Counted from the stretch's first letter, positions 19,552 to 27,960 are shown. The stretch: 64,000 nucleotides of DNA from Streptomyces sp. ALI-76-A (GCF_030287445.1 NZ_JASVWB010000002.1:2728001-2792000); one strand, 5' to 3'. Notes: a model not told the origin generated them from the letters alone. Made by a program: numbers and translations.

Positions 19552-20313
19552 ATGGGCGGAGTCGGAATCACCGCCGAGGGTCTCGGGGTGAGGGGCCCGC
19601 GCGGCTGGGCGTTCCGCGGCGTCGACCTCACCGCGGAACCCGGGGCGCTGATCGCCGTGGAAGGGCCCTCGGGCTCCGGCCGTACGTGTCTGCTGCTCGC
19701 CCTCACCGGGCGGATGAAGGCGACGGAGGGCACCGCGACCGTGGGGGAAGCACGGTTGCCGAAGCAGTCGGCGGCGGTACGGCGCGTCAGCGCCCTGGCC
19801 CATGTCACCGGGGTGACGGACCTCGACCCGGCCCTGACCGTCGGGGAGCACCTGCGCGAACGGGCGCTCCTGCAACGGCGGTTCGGGGGCGCGCTGCGCG
19901 GCCTGCTGCGGCCGCGTGCCGAACGGGCGGCCGAGGCGAGGCTCCGCATCGGCGCCGCGCTGACCGCCGCCGGCCTCGATCCGGAGGCGCTGCCCAAGGG
20001 CGCGCGGACCGCCGTACGCGATCTGGAGCGGCTGGAGGCGCTGCGCCTGTCGGTCGCGCTGGCACTGATCGGGCGCCCGAGCCTGCTGGGCGTCGACGAC
20101 GCCGACCTGAAGCTGTCCGAGGCCGAGCGGGCCGAGGTGTGGGCACTGCTCCGGTCTCTCACGGAGACCGGGACGACGGTCGTGGCCGTGTGCGGCGAGG
20201 CACCCGAGGACACCGTGCGGGTCGCCACCAGGCAGCCCCGGGAGAGCGAACAGCCGCAGGACGACCAAGGGGAGGAGAGGGCCGATGCGCTCGCCGGGAC
20301 TGGCCGCGCTTGA
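19552..20313 (+). CDS. ABC-type ATP-binding protein with degenerate motifs, partner of YhgE/Pip protein
   Basis: A 253-residue protein with the overall fold order of an ABC nucleotide-binding domain, but with altered motifs: the Walker A loop reads GPSGSGRT with Arg in place of the essential Lys, no LSGGQ signature is visible where expected (LERLEALRLSVALAL), and the Walker B region is LLGVDDADL without the usual catalytic Glu. It may bind nucleotide poorly or not hydrolyse it. It overlaps the membrane-protein gene by 29 bp. ATG 19552 has AGGGGGTG upstream; in-frame starts at 19522 (GTG) and 19531 (ATG) exist but lack ribosome sites and lie very near the predicted transcription start. Confidence 0.78.
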   Translation: MGGVGITAEGLGVRGPRGWAFRGVDLTAEPGALIAVEGPSGSGRTCLLLALTGRMKATEGTATVGEARLPKQSAAVRRVSALAHVTGVTDLDPALTVGEHLRERALLQRRFGGALRGLLRPRAERAAEARLRIGAALTAAGLDPEALPKGARTAVRDLERLEALRLSVALALIGRPSLLGVDDADLKLSEAERAEVWALLRSLTETGTTVVAVCGEAPEDTVRVATRQPRESEQPQDDQGEERADALAGTGRA

Positions 20314-22369
20314 ACTGCGCCGCTTCGGCAGGGGGAAGCTGCCGCGCGCCGCTCTGGTGGCCCTGCTGGTGCTGCCGCTGCTGTACGGCGCCCTGTACCT
20401 GTGGTCCTTCTGGGACCCCTACGGCCGTCTCGACCGCATCCCGGTGGCCCTGGTGAACGACGACAAGGGCGCGACCGCCGACGGCGTGCGGCTCCTGGCG
20501 GGCGACGACATCACCGAGGGCCTGCGGGAGAGCGACACCTTCGAGTGGCACGAGGTGAGCGCCGCCGACGCGCGCGCGGGCGTGGAGGACGGCACCTACT
20601 ACCTGTCGCTGACCATGCCGGCCGACTTCAGCAGGCGCATCGCGTCCAGCTCGGGCGACTCCCCCGAGACGGGCGCGCTCCAGGTCCGTACGAACGACGC
20701 CAACAACTACATCGTCGGGCAGATCTCGCGGACGGTGTTCAGCGAGGTGCGCACGGCCGCGTCCACCAAGGCGTCGCGGTCCTTCCTGGACCGGATCTTC
20801 ATCTCGTTCTCCGGCATCCACGGCGAGACGGTGAAGGCCGCGAAGGGCGCCGACGACCTCAAAGGCGGCATCGGCAAGGCGGAGAAGGGATCCAAGGACC
20901 TGGCCGACGGCCTGAAGGACGCCAAGGAGGGCAGCGGCAAGCTGTCCAGGGGACTGACGAGGCTCGACAAGGGCGCCGGCGATCTGGAGAACGGTTCACG
21001 GCGAGTCGCGGAGGGCACACAGGCTCTCGCCGACAAGGTCAACGGCGTCGCGGACAAGGTGGGGCCCTTCCTGGAGGACAACGAGAAGACCATCGGCGAC
21101 ACGGCCCAGCTGGTCGCCGACTCGGCCGGGACGATCCGCACCAACCTCGACACACTGGTGGAGACCGCCCCGACGGCCGCCAAGGGAGCGCACACGGCCT
21201 CCGACACGCTGAACGACGTCCACAAGGCGCGCTGCGAGGATCCCGTCCTGCCGGACGCCGCCTGCGCCGACCTGAAGAAGGCCCGGCAGGCCGCCGCCGA
21301 CGTGGCGAAGGTCGCCGATGACGTCGACACGCTGGTCGCGGACCAGGACGGCGACCTGACGAAGCTCGACGGCCACCTCGGCACGCTCCAGAAGCAGGCC
21401 CAGGCGCTCGCCGACCGGGCCCCGCGCCTCTCCGAGAACCTCGACGACGCCGTGTCGAGGATCAACGAGCTGAACACGGGCGCCGGGAAGGTCGCCGCCG
21501 GCGCCAAGCGGCTGCACACGGGGCTCGGCACGGCCGAGACCGGCGCGTCGGACCTGGACGAGGGCGTCGGTGACCTGAGGACGGGCGCCGAGACCCTGAA
21601 CGGCGGCATGTACAAGCTGGTCGACGGCTCCGGGAAGCTGTCGAACGGTCTGCACGACGGCGCCGAGCAGATCCCCGACTACGACGCGAAGGCCCGCGAC
21701 CAGCGCACCGGGGTGATGGCGGACCCGGTCCGGCTCGTCTCCGAGGACCTGCACAAGGCTCCCAACTACGGCACCGGTTTCGCCCCGTACTTCATCCCGC
21801 TGTCCCTGTGGGTGGGCGCGATGGTCGCCTACATGGTGATCACCCCGTTGAACCGGCGCGCCCTGGCGGCGGGCGCCTCCGCCTGGCGGATCGCGCTGGC
21901 GGGCTGGCTGCCGGTGGTGGCGATCGGGGTGCTCCAGACGGTGGCCCTGATGTCCGTGCTGCACTGGGCGGTCGGCCTGGAGATGGCACGGGCGGCCGGC
22001 ACGGTGGGCTTCCTGTTCCTGGTGACGGCGTGCTTCGCGGCGATCGTGCAGTGGCTGAACGCCCGCTTCGGGGCGGCGGGCCGGATCCTCGTCCTGGCCC
22101 TGCTGATGTTGCAGTTGACGTCCGCGGGCGGCACCTACCCGGTGCAGACCAGCCCGGACTTCTTCAACGCGCTGCACCCCTTCCTGCCGATGAGCCACGT
22201 CGTGGACGCTCTGCGCAGGCTGATCACCGGCGGCGGTCTGGGCCCGGTGTGGCAGGCGTGTGCCGTGCTGGCGGCCTTCACCGCGGGCGCCCTCGCGCTG
22301 ACGGCCGTGTCGGCCCGCCGCCGTCAGGTGTGGACGCTCGACCGGCTGCACCCGGAGCTGACCCTGTGA
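20285..22369 (+). CDS. YhgE/Pip-family membrane protein (ABC-2-like exporter)
   Basis: A 694-residue protein. One membrane span at about 20-40 is followed by IPVALVNDDKGA, the hallmark of the YhgE/Pip family, a long extracytoplasmic domain with repeated small-residue/Gly heptads of the KDLADGLKDAKEGSGKLSRG type (about 195-470), and a C-terminal block of five to six spans (about 500-670) like an ABC-2 permease. Family members include the phage infection protein of Gram-positives and ESX-linked proteins; transport of lipids or toxins is supposed but unproven. GGGGAGGAGAGG precedes the ATG. Sits between the degenerate ATPase and TetR regulator, suggesting a regulated efflux unit. Confidence 0.88.
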   Translation: MRSPGLAALELRRFGRGKLPRAALVALLVLPLLYGALYLWSFWDPYGRLDRIPVALVNDDKGATADGVRLLAGDDITEGLRESDTFEWHEVSAADARAGVEDGTYYLSLTMPADFSRRIASSSGDSPETGALQVRTNDANNYIVGQISRTVFSEVRTAASTKASRSFLDRIFISFSGIHGETVKAAKGADDLKGGIGKAEKGSKDLADGLKDAKEGSGKLSRGLTRLDKGAGDLENGSRRVAEGTQALADKVNGVADKVGPFLEDNEKTIGDTAQLVADSAGTIRTNLDTLVETAPTAAKGAHTASDTLNDVHKARCEDPVLPDAACADLKKARQAAADVAKVADDVDTLVADQDGDLTKLDGHLGTLQKQAQALADRAPRLSENLDDAVSRINELNTGAGKVAAGAKRLHTGLGTAETGASDLDEGVGDLRTGAETLNGGMYKLVDGSGKLSNGLHDGAEQIPDYDAKARDQRTGVMADPVRLVSEDLHKAPNYGTGFAPYFIPLSLWVGAMVAYMVITPLNRRALAAGASAWRIALAGWLPVVAIGVLQTVALMSVLHWAVGLEMARAAGTVGFLFLVTACFAAIVQWLNARFGAAGRILVLALLMLQLTSAGGTYPVQTSPDFFNALHPFLPMSHVVDALRRLITGGGLGPVWQACAVLAAFTAGALALTAVSARRRQVWTLDRLHPELTL

Positions 22370-22416
22370 GCCCTTCGGTGACACCCCGGCCCACGGCTCC
22401 TGTGAGAATCAGGACC

Positions 22417-23046
22417 ATGGAAAGCAGCAGCGCCACGCCGGGTGTCAGCACGCGCCGCGAGGCCACCCGGCAGAAGCTCTACGAGGCCGCCGTCACGCTC
22501 ATCGCCGAGCAGGGGTTCTCCGCCACCACCGTGGACGAGATCGCCGAGCGGGCCGGGGTCGCCAAAGGCACCGTCTACTACAACTTCGCGAGCAAGTCGG
22601 TCCTCTTCGAGGAGTTGCTGCGGCACGGCGTGGGACTCCTCACCGCCTCCCTCCGGGAGGCGGCCGAGCGAACCGCCGGCCAGGGCGGCACGAAGGTGGA
22701 CGCCCTGGACGCGATGATCCGCGCGGGGCTCGTCTTCATCGACCGCTACCCGGCCTTCACCCAGCTGTACGTGGCGGAGCTGTGGCGCACCAACCGGGCC
22801 TGGCAGTCCACCCTCATGGTCGTGCGGCAGCAGGCGGTGGCGGTCGTCGAGGACGTGCTCCGCGAGGGCATCGCCAACGGCGAGTTCAGTGACGAGATCG
22901 ACGTGCCGCTGACCGCGGCCGCGCTGGTCGGCATGGTGCTGGTGGCCGCCCTGGACTGGCAGGCCTTCCAGAAGGAGCGCTCCCTGGACGACGTCCACGC
23001 GGCGCTGTCCCGGCTGCTCCAGGGCCGGGTGAGCGGTCGCCGCTGA
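22417..23046 (+). CDS. TetR/AcrR-family transcriptional regulator
   Basis: A 209-residue regulator. The N-terminal helix-turn-helix is clear: ATRQKLYEAAVTLIAEQGF then TTVDEIAERAGVAKGTVYYNFASK (about 15-60); the remainder is a helical ligand/dimer domain. It probably represses its own operon through the palindrome at 19496-19521. The ATG at 22417 gives the normal 12-residue lead into the HTH and has GAGAAT seven bases upstream, which could be an internal leaderless promoter; a GTG at 22366 overlaps the previous stop as GTGA and would add 17 Pro/Arg-rich residues, an alternative coupled start. Confidence 0.87.
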   Translation: MESSSATPGVSTRREATRQKLYEAAVTLIAEQGFSATTVDEIAERAGVAKGTVYYNFASKSVLFEELLRHGVGLLTASLREAAERTAGQGGTKVDALDAMIRAGLVFIDRYPAFTQLYVAELWRTNRAWQSTLMVVRQQAVAVVEDVLREGIANGEFSDEIDVPLTAAALVGMVLVAALDWQAFQKERSLDDVHAALSRLLQGRVSGRR

Positions 23047-23181
23047 GGACGGGCCCGCAGACGGGACCGGAGACGCGGACGGAGACCGCGGACCGGGGCC
23101 CGACACGGGACCTGGGGACGGGGACGGAGACCGCGAACAGGGACGCGGACAAGGACGCGGACAAGGACGCGGAACGCACGA

Positions 23182-23235
23182 AAGCGCCGGTCCGATGTGG
23201 CCGCGTCCCCCGCGGGCCACCTCGAACCGGCGCTT
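23182..23235 (+). terminator. Long hairpin after the TetR operon
   Basis: The outer arm AAGCGCCGGT (23182-23191) pairs perfectly with ACCGGCGCTT (23226-23235); the stem continues inward through GTGGCC/GGCCAC with two mismatches. It lies 135 bp beyond the TetR stop and is the likely end of the 19504-23046 transcript. Confidence 0.65.
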
Positions 23236-23285
23236 CCCTGTGCTCCCCCGTTCCCCGTTCCCCCGTCGCGCCCCCGTTCGGTCGT

Positions 23286-23315
23286 CCCCCGGTCCCCCGC
23301 TCCCCCGGTCTCCCC
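23286..23315 (-). other. Potential G-quadruplex motif
   Basis: On the minus strand four runs of four or five G (complements of C runs at 23286-23290, 23294-23298, 23302-23306 and 23312-23315) are separated by loops of 3-5 nt, a textbook intramolecular quadruplex pattern. Further C runs at 23244-23276 extend it. Whether it folds or matters in a 72% GC genome is unknown. Confidence 0.5.
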
Positions 23316-23549
23316 GTGCCTCGCTCCCGCCGGCACCGGCCGGCGGAAGGAGCGGATCGGGGCGGCTCCGTTCCGGCGCCCCGTGTCGCCGGTGCCGGAG
23401 CCGGTCCCCTTCTCCGTGCCCCCACTCTCTCGTTCACGCAGGTCGGCCCCCATCCGCGCGCGTACTCAACTCACCCCCTAGGTACGCGTACTCAGTTCTG
23501 CGCACGCGGCCCCAGGACGCCCTGCCGCCGACTGGCTACGATCGCGTCC

Positions 23550-24164
23550 GTGTCCGTACTCCCCTTGGTCTTCACCAGCGGCTGGGCCAGCGGCGTCAAC
23601 GCGTACGCCGTCGTGCTGCTGCTCGGCGCGTTCGGCGCGACGGGGCTGAGTGACGACGTCCCCGAGAGGCTCCAGCGGCCCGAGGTGCTCGTCGTGGCGG
23701 GTGTGCTGTTCCTGTGCGAGGCGGTCGCCGACAAGATCCCGTACGTCGACTCGGCGTGGGACGCGGTGCACACCGTGGTCCGGCCGGCAGCCGGCGCGTG
23801 GGTCGGGGCGCTGCTGGCCGGGCAGAGCGGTTCGCTCTCCGATGTGGCGGCGGGCCTGGTCGGGGGTTCGACGGCGCTGGCCAGCCACACGGTGAAGGCG
23901 GGCACGCGGATGGCGGTCAACTCCTCGCCGGAACCGTTCAGCAACATCGTCGTGAGTCTGGCCGAGGATCTCGGGGTCGCCGGGATCGTCACGTTCGCGA
24001 TGTTCCACCCGGAGGCGGCGGCGATCGTCGCGGGTGTGCTGCTGGTCGCCGGACTCGTCGTGATCTTCTTCCTGGCTTCCCGGATCCGCCGGTTCCTGCG
24101 GCGCAGGGCCCAGCGACGGGAGGAGCGGCGGCTCGCGGCACGGGCCGGGCCGCCGCCCGGCTGA
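23550..24164 (+). CDS. DUF4126 family membrane protein
   Basis: A 204-residue hydrophobic protein beginning VSVLPLVFTSGWASGVNAYAV, the N-terminal pattern of DUF4126. About five membrane segments are visible, with GGSTALASHTVKAGTRMAVN between them and a basic Arg-rich C-terminus. Function is unknown. The GTG at 23550 stands 7 nt after a TACGAT box with no ribosome site, implying a leaderless mRNA; an open frame from 23316 in the same phase is just intergenic read-through. Confidence 0.83.
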   Translation: MSVLPLVFTSGWASGVNAYAVVLLLGAFGATGLSDDVPERLQRPEVLVVAGVLFLCEAVADKIPYVDSAWDAVHTVVRPAAGAWVGALLAGQSGSLSDVAAGLVGGSTALASHTVKAGTRMAVNSSPEPFSNIVVSLAEDLGVAGIVTFAMFHPEAAAIVAGVLLVAGLVVIFFLASRIRRFLRRRAQRREERRLAARAGPPPG

Positions 24165-24267
24165 ACCGGGCGGCGGGGACATCGGTCGGGGGCCGGACGG
24201 ACCGGCGGTCACCGCTGGTCACGGCCCCGCGGCCGGATTGTCGGTGGCGGCCGATAAAGTCGCGGGC

Positions 24268-25782
24268 ATGGCACGGATTGCGGTGATCGGCGCCGGGACG
24301 GGCGCGATGGCGGCCGCCGCCCGGCTGGCCGTCGCGGGCCACCGGGTGGCTGTGTACGAGCGGAGCGAGACGTACGGCGGAGCGGTGCGCCGCTTCGAGC
24401 GGGACGGCTTCCGCTTCGACACGGGCCCGGGGCTCCTCACCCTGCCCGCGGTCTACCGTGACCTGTTCGTCAAGACCGGCAAGGAGCCGCTCGAGGCGTG
24501 TGTCGAGCTGGTCCAGGTCGACCCGTCGGCGCGGCACGTCTTCGCGGACGGCACCGAGGTGTCGCTGCCGAACGCCTCGCGCGCGGGCGTCGTCGCGGCC
24601 CTGGAGGAGGCACTCGGGCCGGGCGCCGGGCAGCGCTGGGGCGACTTCCTGGTCCGGGCCCGCGAGGCCTGGGACCGCACCCGCCGGCCGCTCCTGGAGG
24701 AGCCCCTGTGGCCCAACTGGCCGGTGCTGGCCGAGCGCGAGCCCTATCCGGCGGTCCCGCACAAGCGTCTGCTGCGTACCCGCCGGGCCACCACCCTCGC
24801 CGAGGTCGGCGCCTGGGAGCTGCGCGACCCCCGCCTCACCGCCCTTCTGGAGAGCCACGCGCTGGCGTACGGCCTGGACCCGCGGGCCGCCCCGGCGAGC
24901 GCGGCCGTGCTGCCGTACATGGAGCACGCCTTCGGCACCTGGTACGTCCGCGGCGGCCTGCGGGAGCTGGCGCGGGCGGTGTACGAGCGGTGCCTGGCCA
25001 GGAAGGTGGAGTTCGTCTTCGGCGCCGAGGTCACCCGGGTGCTGGAGAAGGACGGCCGGGCGGCCGGGGTGGAGCTCGCGGACGGGACCGTGGCGGAAGC
25101 GGACTTCGTCGTCGCCGGTGTCGCCCCCGAGGTGCTCAGCCGCGTCGTCGGGGACACGGCGGTGCGGGGCGCGGGCGAGGTTGTGCCGCAGCGCGGGCTG
25201 CCGAGCCGTCTGACGGTGCTGCTGGCACTGCGCGGTGGGCGTCCGCAGGGGGCGGCGCACCGGACCGTGGTGCACGCGGAGGACCGCGAACAGGAGTTGG
25301 GCCTGCTGTTCGGAACACCGTCCGGGCTGGACAGCCGCCCCACGGTCACCGTCCTGCGTCCCGACGATCCGACGCTGGTCCCGGACGCCGGCCACGAGGC
25401 GGTCACGCTCACGTCGGTGGTCCCGGCCCGGCCCGACCGGGGACGGGCGGAGACGGAGGTCCTCGGCCGGCACGCCGAGCAGCTGATCACCCGCGCCGAG
25501 CGGGCCGTACCGGATCTGCGCGAGCGTCTCCTGTGGCACGAGGTCCGCACCCCGGCCGACCTCGCGGAGGCCACCGGCGCGGAGGGCGGCGCCGTCCCCG
25601 CACCGGCCCTGGCCGCCGGGCACGGCTCGCTGCTGCACCCGGCCAACAGCACCGCCCTGCCGGGCCTGTTCGCCGTCGGCGGCTGGTCGCATCCGGGCGG
25701 CGGTCTGCCGCACACCGGCATGTCGGGCACGCTGGTCGCCGGACTGATCGTGGAGGGACCGGAGTTCAGGGGCTCGCGGTGA
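24268..25782 (+). CDS. Phytoene desaturase-like FAD-dependent oxidoreductase
   Basis: A 504-residue flavoprotein of the CrtI/amine-oxidase superfamily. The N-terminal dinucleotide site is IAVIGAGTGAMAAAARLA with the acidic end VYERSETYGG (about 3-40), followed by FDTGPGLLTLP; the C-terminal FAD motif FAVGGWSHPGGGLPHTGMSG is the CrtI-type ending. Carotenoid desaturation is the family prototype, but no other carotenoid gene is nearby, so the substrate is open. The ATG at 24268 follows a TAAAGT box by 7 nt (leaderless type); a GTG-type start at 24238 lies upstream of that box and is rejected. The gene converges on the repeat array at 25794. Confidence 0.85.
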   Translation: MARIAVIGAGTGAMAAAARLAVAGHRVAVYERSETYGGAVRRFERDGFRFDTGPGLLTLPAVYRDLFVKTGKEPLEACVELVQVDPSARHVFADGTEVSLPNASRAGVVAALEEALGPGAGQRWGDFLVRAREAWDRTRRPLLEEPLWPNWPVLAEREPYPAVPHKRLLRTRRATTLAEVGAWELRDPRLTALLESHALAYGLDPRAAPASAAVLPYMEHAFGTWYVRGGLRELARAVYERCLARKVEFVFGAEVTRVLEKDGRAAGVELADGTVAEADFVVAGVAPEVLSRVVGDTAVRGAGEVVPQRGLPSRLTVLLALRGGRPQGAAHRTVVHAEDREQELGLLFGTPSGLDSRPTVTVLRPDDPTLVPDAGHEAVTLTSVVPARPDRGRAETEVLGRHAEQLITRAERAVPDLRERLLWHEVRTPADLAEATGAEGGAVPAPALAAGHGSLLHPANSTALPGLFAVGGWSHPGGGLPHTGMSGTLVAGLIVEGPEFRGSR

Positions 25783-25793
25783 CAGCCACCGCT

Positions 25794-25919
25794 CAGGAGC
25801 GGTACCGCTCGTCTCAGAAGCGGTACTGCTCGTCTCAGAAGCGGTACTGCTCGTCTCAGAAGCGGTACTGCTCGTCTCAGAAGCGGTACTGCTCGTCTCA
25901 GAAGCGGTACTGCTCGTCG
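25794..25919. repeat. Six tandem 21-bp units overlapping the 3' end of the convergent membrane-protein gene
   Basis: Units begin at 25794, 25815, 25836, 25857, 25878 and 25899. Units 2-5 are identical (CAGAAGCGGTACTGCTCGTCT); unit 1 differs at two bases, which makes a perfect 14-bp palindrome GAGCGGTACCGCTC, and unit 6 ends in G. Read on the minus strand each unit is seven codons, DEQYRF plus TGA. Unit 6 is the real C-terminus of the 25898-26842 gene (stop at 25900-25898); units 1-5 lie beyond it, each in the same frame and each carrying its own stop. Each unit core is a near-palindrome. Confidence 0.97.
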
Positions 25920-26842
25920 AACCCGTTGCCCTGGTTCTGGTCGTAGCCCTGCTGGCCGTACTGCTGCTGTTCGGGCGGCAGATCGCCGTACGGGTCGTCG
26001 GTGCTGCGCTGCTGCGGCACCCACACCCCGCCCGCCGGGGTCTCGCCGTACGAGCCGGCGCCGTACTGGTCCTGGCCGTAAGCCTGCTGACCGTACTGCT
26101 GCTGACCGCCGTAGGAGGCGTCGTAGGAGGCGCCGTCGTAGGTCTGGGTTCCGATGTACGGGTCGGAGTAGGCGGCGTACTGCTGCTGCCCGGCCATGCC
26201 GTAGCCGTACTGCTGCTGGTCGTAGCCGGAGTAGCCGTCGTAGGAGTACGCCGGGTCGGCGGCGGCCGTCGCGTACTGGTCCTGGGGCTGCTCCGCGGTG
26301 GCGTAGGGAGGGCCGGCGGCGTAGCCGGAATCGCGGTAGACGCCGTACGAACCGGTGTCGTCGGGCAGGGGCTGCGGCTCGAACACCGTGGCGGACGGGG
26401 AGCCGACGGGACGGGCCGGGGTGAACACGTCGTCGCGGTCGTGGTCGTCGGGGCCGAAGGCGCCGGTGTTCCGGTCGTACCCGGTGTCGTCGCCGTGGCC
26501 CGCCTCGGCCGCTTCGAGGTCGGTGACCTCCAGGGTCGGGTCCTGGCGGGCCGCCCTGCCGCGGCGCCCCTTGGTGCCGTCGGCGCCGGGGCGGCTGACC
26601 GCCCAGCCGGCCGCGAACCCGCGGCGGAAGGAGAGCGTGACGTAGGTCTGGCCGACCGCGAAGGCGATCGCACCGAGCGCGATGACGATCACGGACGGGA
26701 TGAGCACGCCGAGGACGACGCCGAGGAAGCCGCCGAAGGCGAGCAACCGCCAGCGCAGGCGTGCCTTGTACTGCAACAGCACCTCGCCGAGCAGCCACAG
26801 CGCGACGACGCCGAACGCGATGTAGAGGACCGTCCAGCCCAT
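25898..26842 (-). CDS. Membrane protein with a long Tyr/Gln-rich, prion-like C-terminal tail
   Basis: A 314-residue protein of unknown function. Residues 3-23 and about 32-72 are hydrophobic and form two to three membrane spans. From about 110 on it is hydrophilic and acidic, and from about 185 to the end it is dominated by Tyr, Gln, Gly, Ala and Asp, with repeated QQQYG, GQDQYG and YDASYGG motifs and ending DEQYRF. Such composition resembles low-complexity tails that self-associate, but no activity can be inferred. ATG 26842 has GAGAGGGG upstream; an open frame continues back to 27433 through metF and is a shadow. The terminal seven codons are duplicated downstream of the stop. Confidence 0.85.
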   Translation of the reverse strand: MGWTVLYIAFGVVALWLLGEVLLQYKARLRWRLLAFGGFLGVVLGVLIPSVIVIALGAIAFAVGQTYVTLSFRRGFAAGWAVSRPGADGTKGRRGRAARQDPTLEVTDLEAAEAGHGDDTGYDRNTGAFGPDDHDRDDVFTPARPVGSPSATVFEPQPLPDDTGSYGVYRDSGYAAGPPYATAEQPQDQYATAAADPAYSYDGYSGYDQQQYGYGMAGQQQYAAYSDPYIGTQTYDGASYDASYGGQQQYGQQAYGQDQYGAGSYGETPAGGVWVPQQRSTDDPYGDLPPEQQQYGQQGYDQNQGNGFDEQYRF

Positions 26843-26898
26843 GTACGCCCCTCTCCCAGTGGCCGTTACGCAGTGTGTCGTATACCCGTGCGGCCGGT

Positions 26899-27822
26899 CT
26901 AGGCCTGCGGTGAGTCGTGCAGGCCCAGGTTCTCGTAGATCTCCAGTGTCGCCGTGGAGTTGTTGAGCGTGATGAAGTGCAGTCCGGGCACTCCCTCGGC
27001 CAGCAGCCGGGCGCAGAACTCCGTGGCGAATTCGATACCGATGGAGCGTACAGCCGCCGGATCGTCCTTGACTGTGAGGATCCGCTCTTTCAGGGCGGGC
27101 GGGAAGGCCGCGTTGGTGAGGGACGGAACCCGTGCCAGCGTCTTCACACTGCCGATCGGCATGACCTCGGGAATGATCGGGGTCTCGCAGCCGGCGGCGG
27201 CGACCCGGTCCCGCAGTCGCAGGTAGTCCTCCGGCTGGAAGAACATCTGCGTGATCGCGTAGTCCGCGCCGGCGCGGCACTTGTCGACGAAGTGGCGGAC
27301 GTCGGTGTCCCAGTCGGCGGAGCGCGGGTGCATCGCGGGGAAGGCCGCGACGCCGACGCAGAAGTCGCCGGACGTCTTGATGAGTTCGACGAGTTCGGCG
27401 GCGTAGGCGAGGCCGCGGGGGTGCGGCACCCACTCGCCCATCGGGTCGCCGGGCGGATCGCCGCGCAGGGCCAGCATGTTGCGGATCCCGGCGTCGGCGT
27501 ACTGCCCGATGATGTTGCGCAGGTCCGCCACCGAGTGGTCGACCGCGGTGAGATGGGCGATGGGGGTGAGCGTGGTGGTCGAGGCGATGGCCTCGGTCGC
27601 CTTGACCGTGCCCGAGCGGGTGGAGCCGCCCGCGCCGTAGGTCACGGAGACGAAGTCGGGCGCCACGGCCTCGACCCGGCGCAACGCGTTCCAGAGGTTC
27701 CGCTCGCCCTTCGGGGTCTTCGGGGCGTAGAACTCGAACGAGTACGTCGTCTTGCCGGTCGAGAGCATGTCACGCACGGTGCGGGCGTGGTCCGACCTGG
27801 TGGATGCGGTGCCGAGGGCCAT
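26899..27822 (-). CDS. metF: MetF, 5,10-methylenetetrahydrofolate reductase
   Basis: A 307-residue MTHFR that reduces methylene-THF to methyl-THF, the methyl donor for methionine synthesis. Conserved TIM-barrel/FAD features are clear: [17 protein letters not shown] near the start, [13 protein letters not shown], the [11 protein letters not shown] motif, and [17 protein letters not shown]. The ATG at 27822 follows a TAACCT box by 6 nt with no ribosome site, so the mRNA is probably leaderless. The stop lies 57 bp from the start of the repeat-bearing membrane protein gene downstream, so the two may be transcribed together. Confidence 0.94.
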   Translation of the reverse strand: MALGTASTRSDHARTVRDMLSTGKTTYSFEFYAPKTPKGERNLWNALRRVEAVAPDFVSVTYGAGGSTRSGTVKATEAIASTTTLTPIAHLTAVDHSVADLRNIIGQYADAGIRNMLALRGDPPGDPMGEWVPHPRGLAYAAELVELIKTSGDFCVGVAAFPAMHPRSADWDTDVRHFVDKCRAGADYAITQMFFQPEDYLRLRDRVAAAGCETPIIPEVMPIGSVKTLARVPSLTNAAFPPALKERILTVKDDPAAVRSIGIEFATEFCARLLAEGVPGLHFITLNNSTATLEIYENLGLHDSPQA

Positions 27823-27880
27823 ACCCGCAGGTTAGCCAGGGTGCGCCGGTCCCCCAACCAGATCACGGATTTTTGCCCGC

Positions 27881-27925
27881 TTTGTCTATTTCCTGTCCAT
27901 CCTTTGGACAGACAGATAGGACAAA
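27881..27925 (-). terminator. Hairpin between thiE and metF
   Basis: The inner stem CTGTCCA (27893-27899) pairs with TGGACAG (27905-27911) and an outer TTTGTCTAT arm pairs, with a bulge, to ATAGGACAAA (27916-27925). It lies directly downstream of thiE on the minus strand and upstream of the metF promoter. Confidence 0.6.
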
Positions 27926-27960
27926 CGGGTGACGCGGACAGACGGACCGGACGGGGATCG

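Larger units (their letters stand above)
23047..23549. other. 503-bp gene-free interval: GGAC-rich tract, hairpin and C-rich tract
   Basis: After the TetR gene comes a purine-skewed stretch with repeated GGACGCGGAC-like motifs (to about 23175, including tandem ACAAGGACGCGG), then the hairpin at 23182-23235, then a strand-biased C-rich run (23244-23345) rich in CCCCC blocks, and finally ordinary sequence leading to the TACGAT box at 23537. The open frames here lack a ribosome site and have biased, repetitive translations, so I call no gene. Confidence 0.6.

Noticed and set aside
25794..25919. CRISPR-like array
   Set aside because: Units are contiguous with no spacers and are codon-phased to the adjacent gene; no cas genes nearby.
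24498..25946. Long plus-strand open frame that runs through the 21-bp repeat array (SSQKRYC repeats)
   Set aside because: It is a shadow of the CrtI-like gene in another phase: Arg/Gly-rich, no ribosome site, and the apparent repeat peptide is only the array read on the wrong strand.
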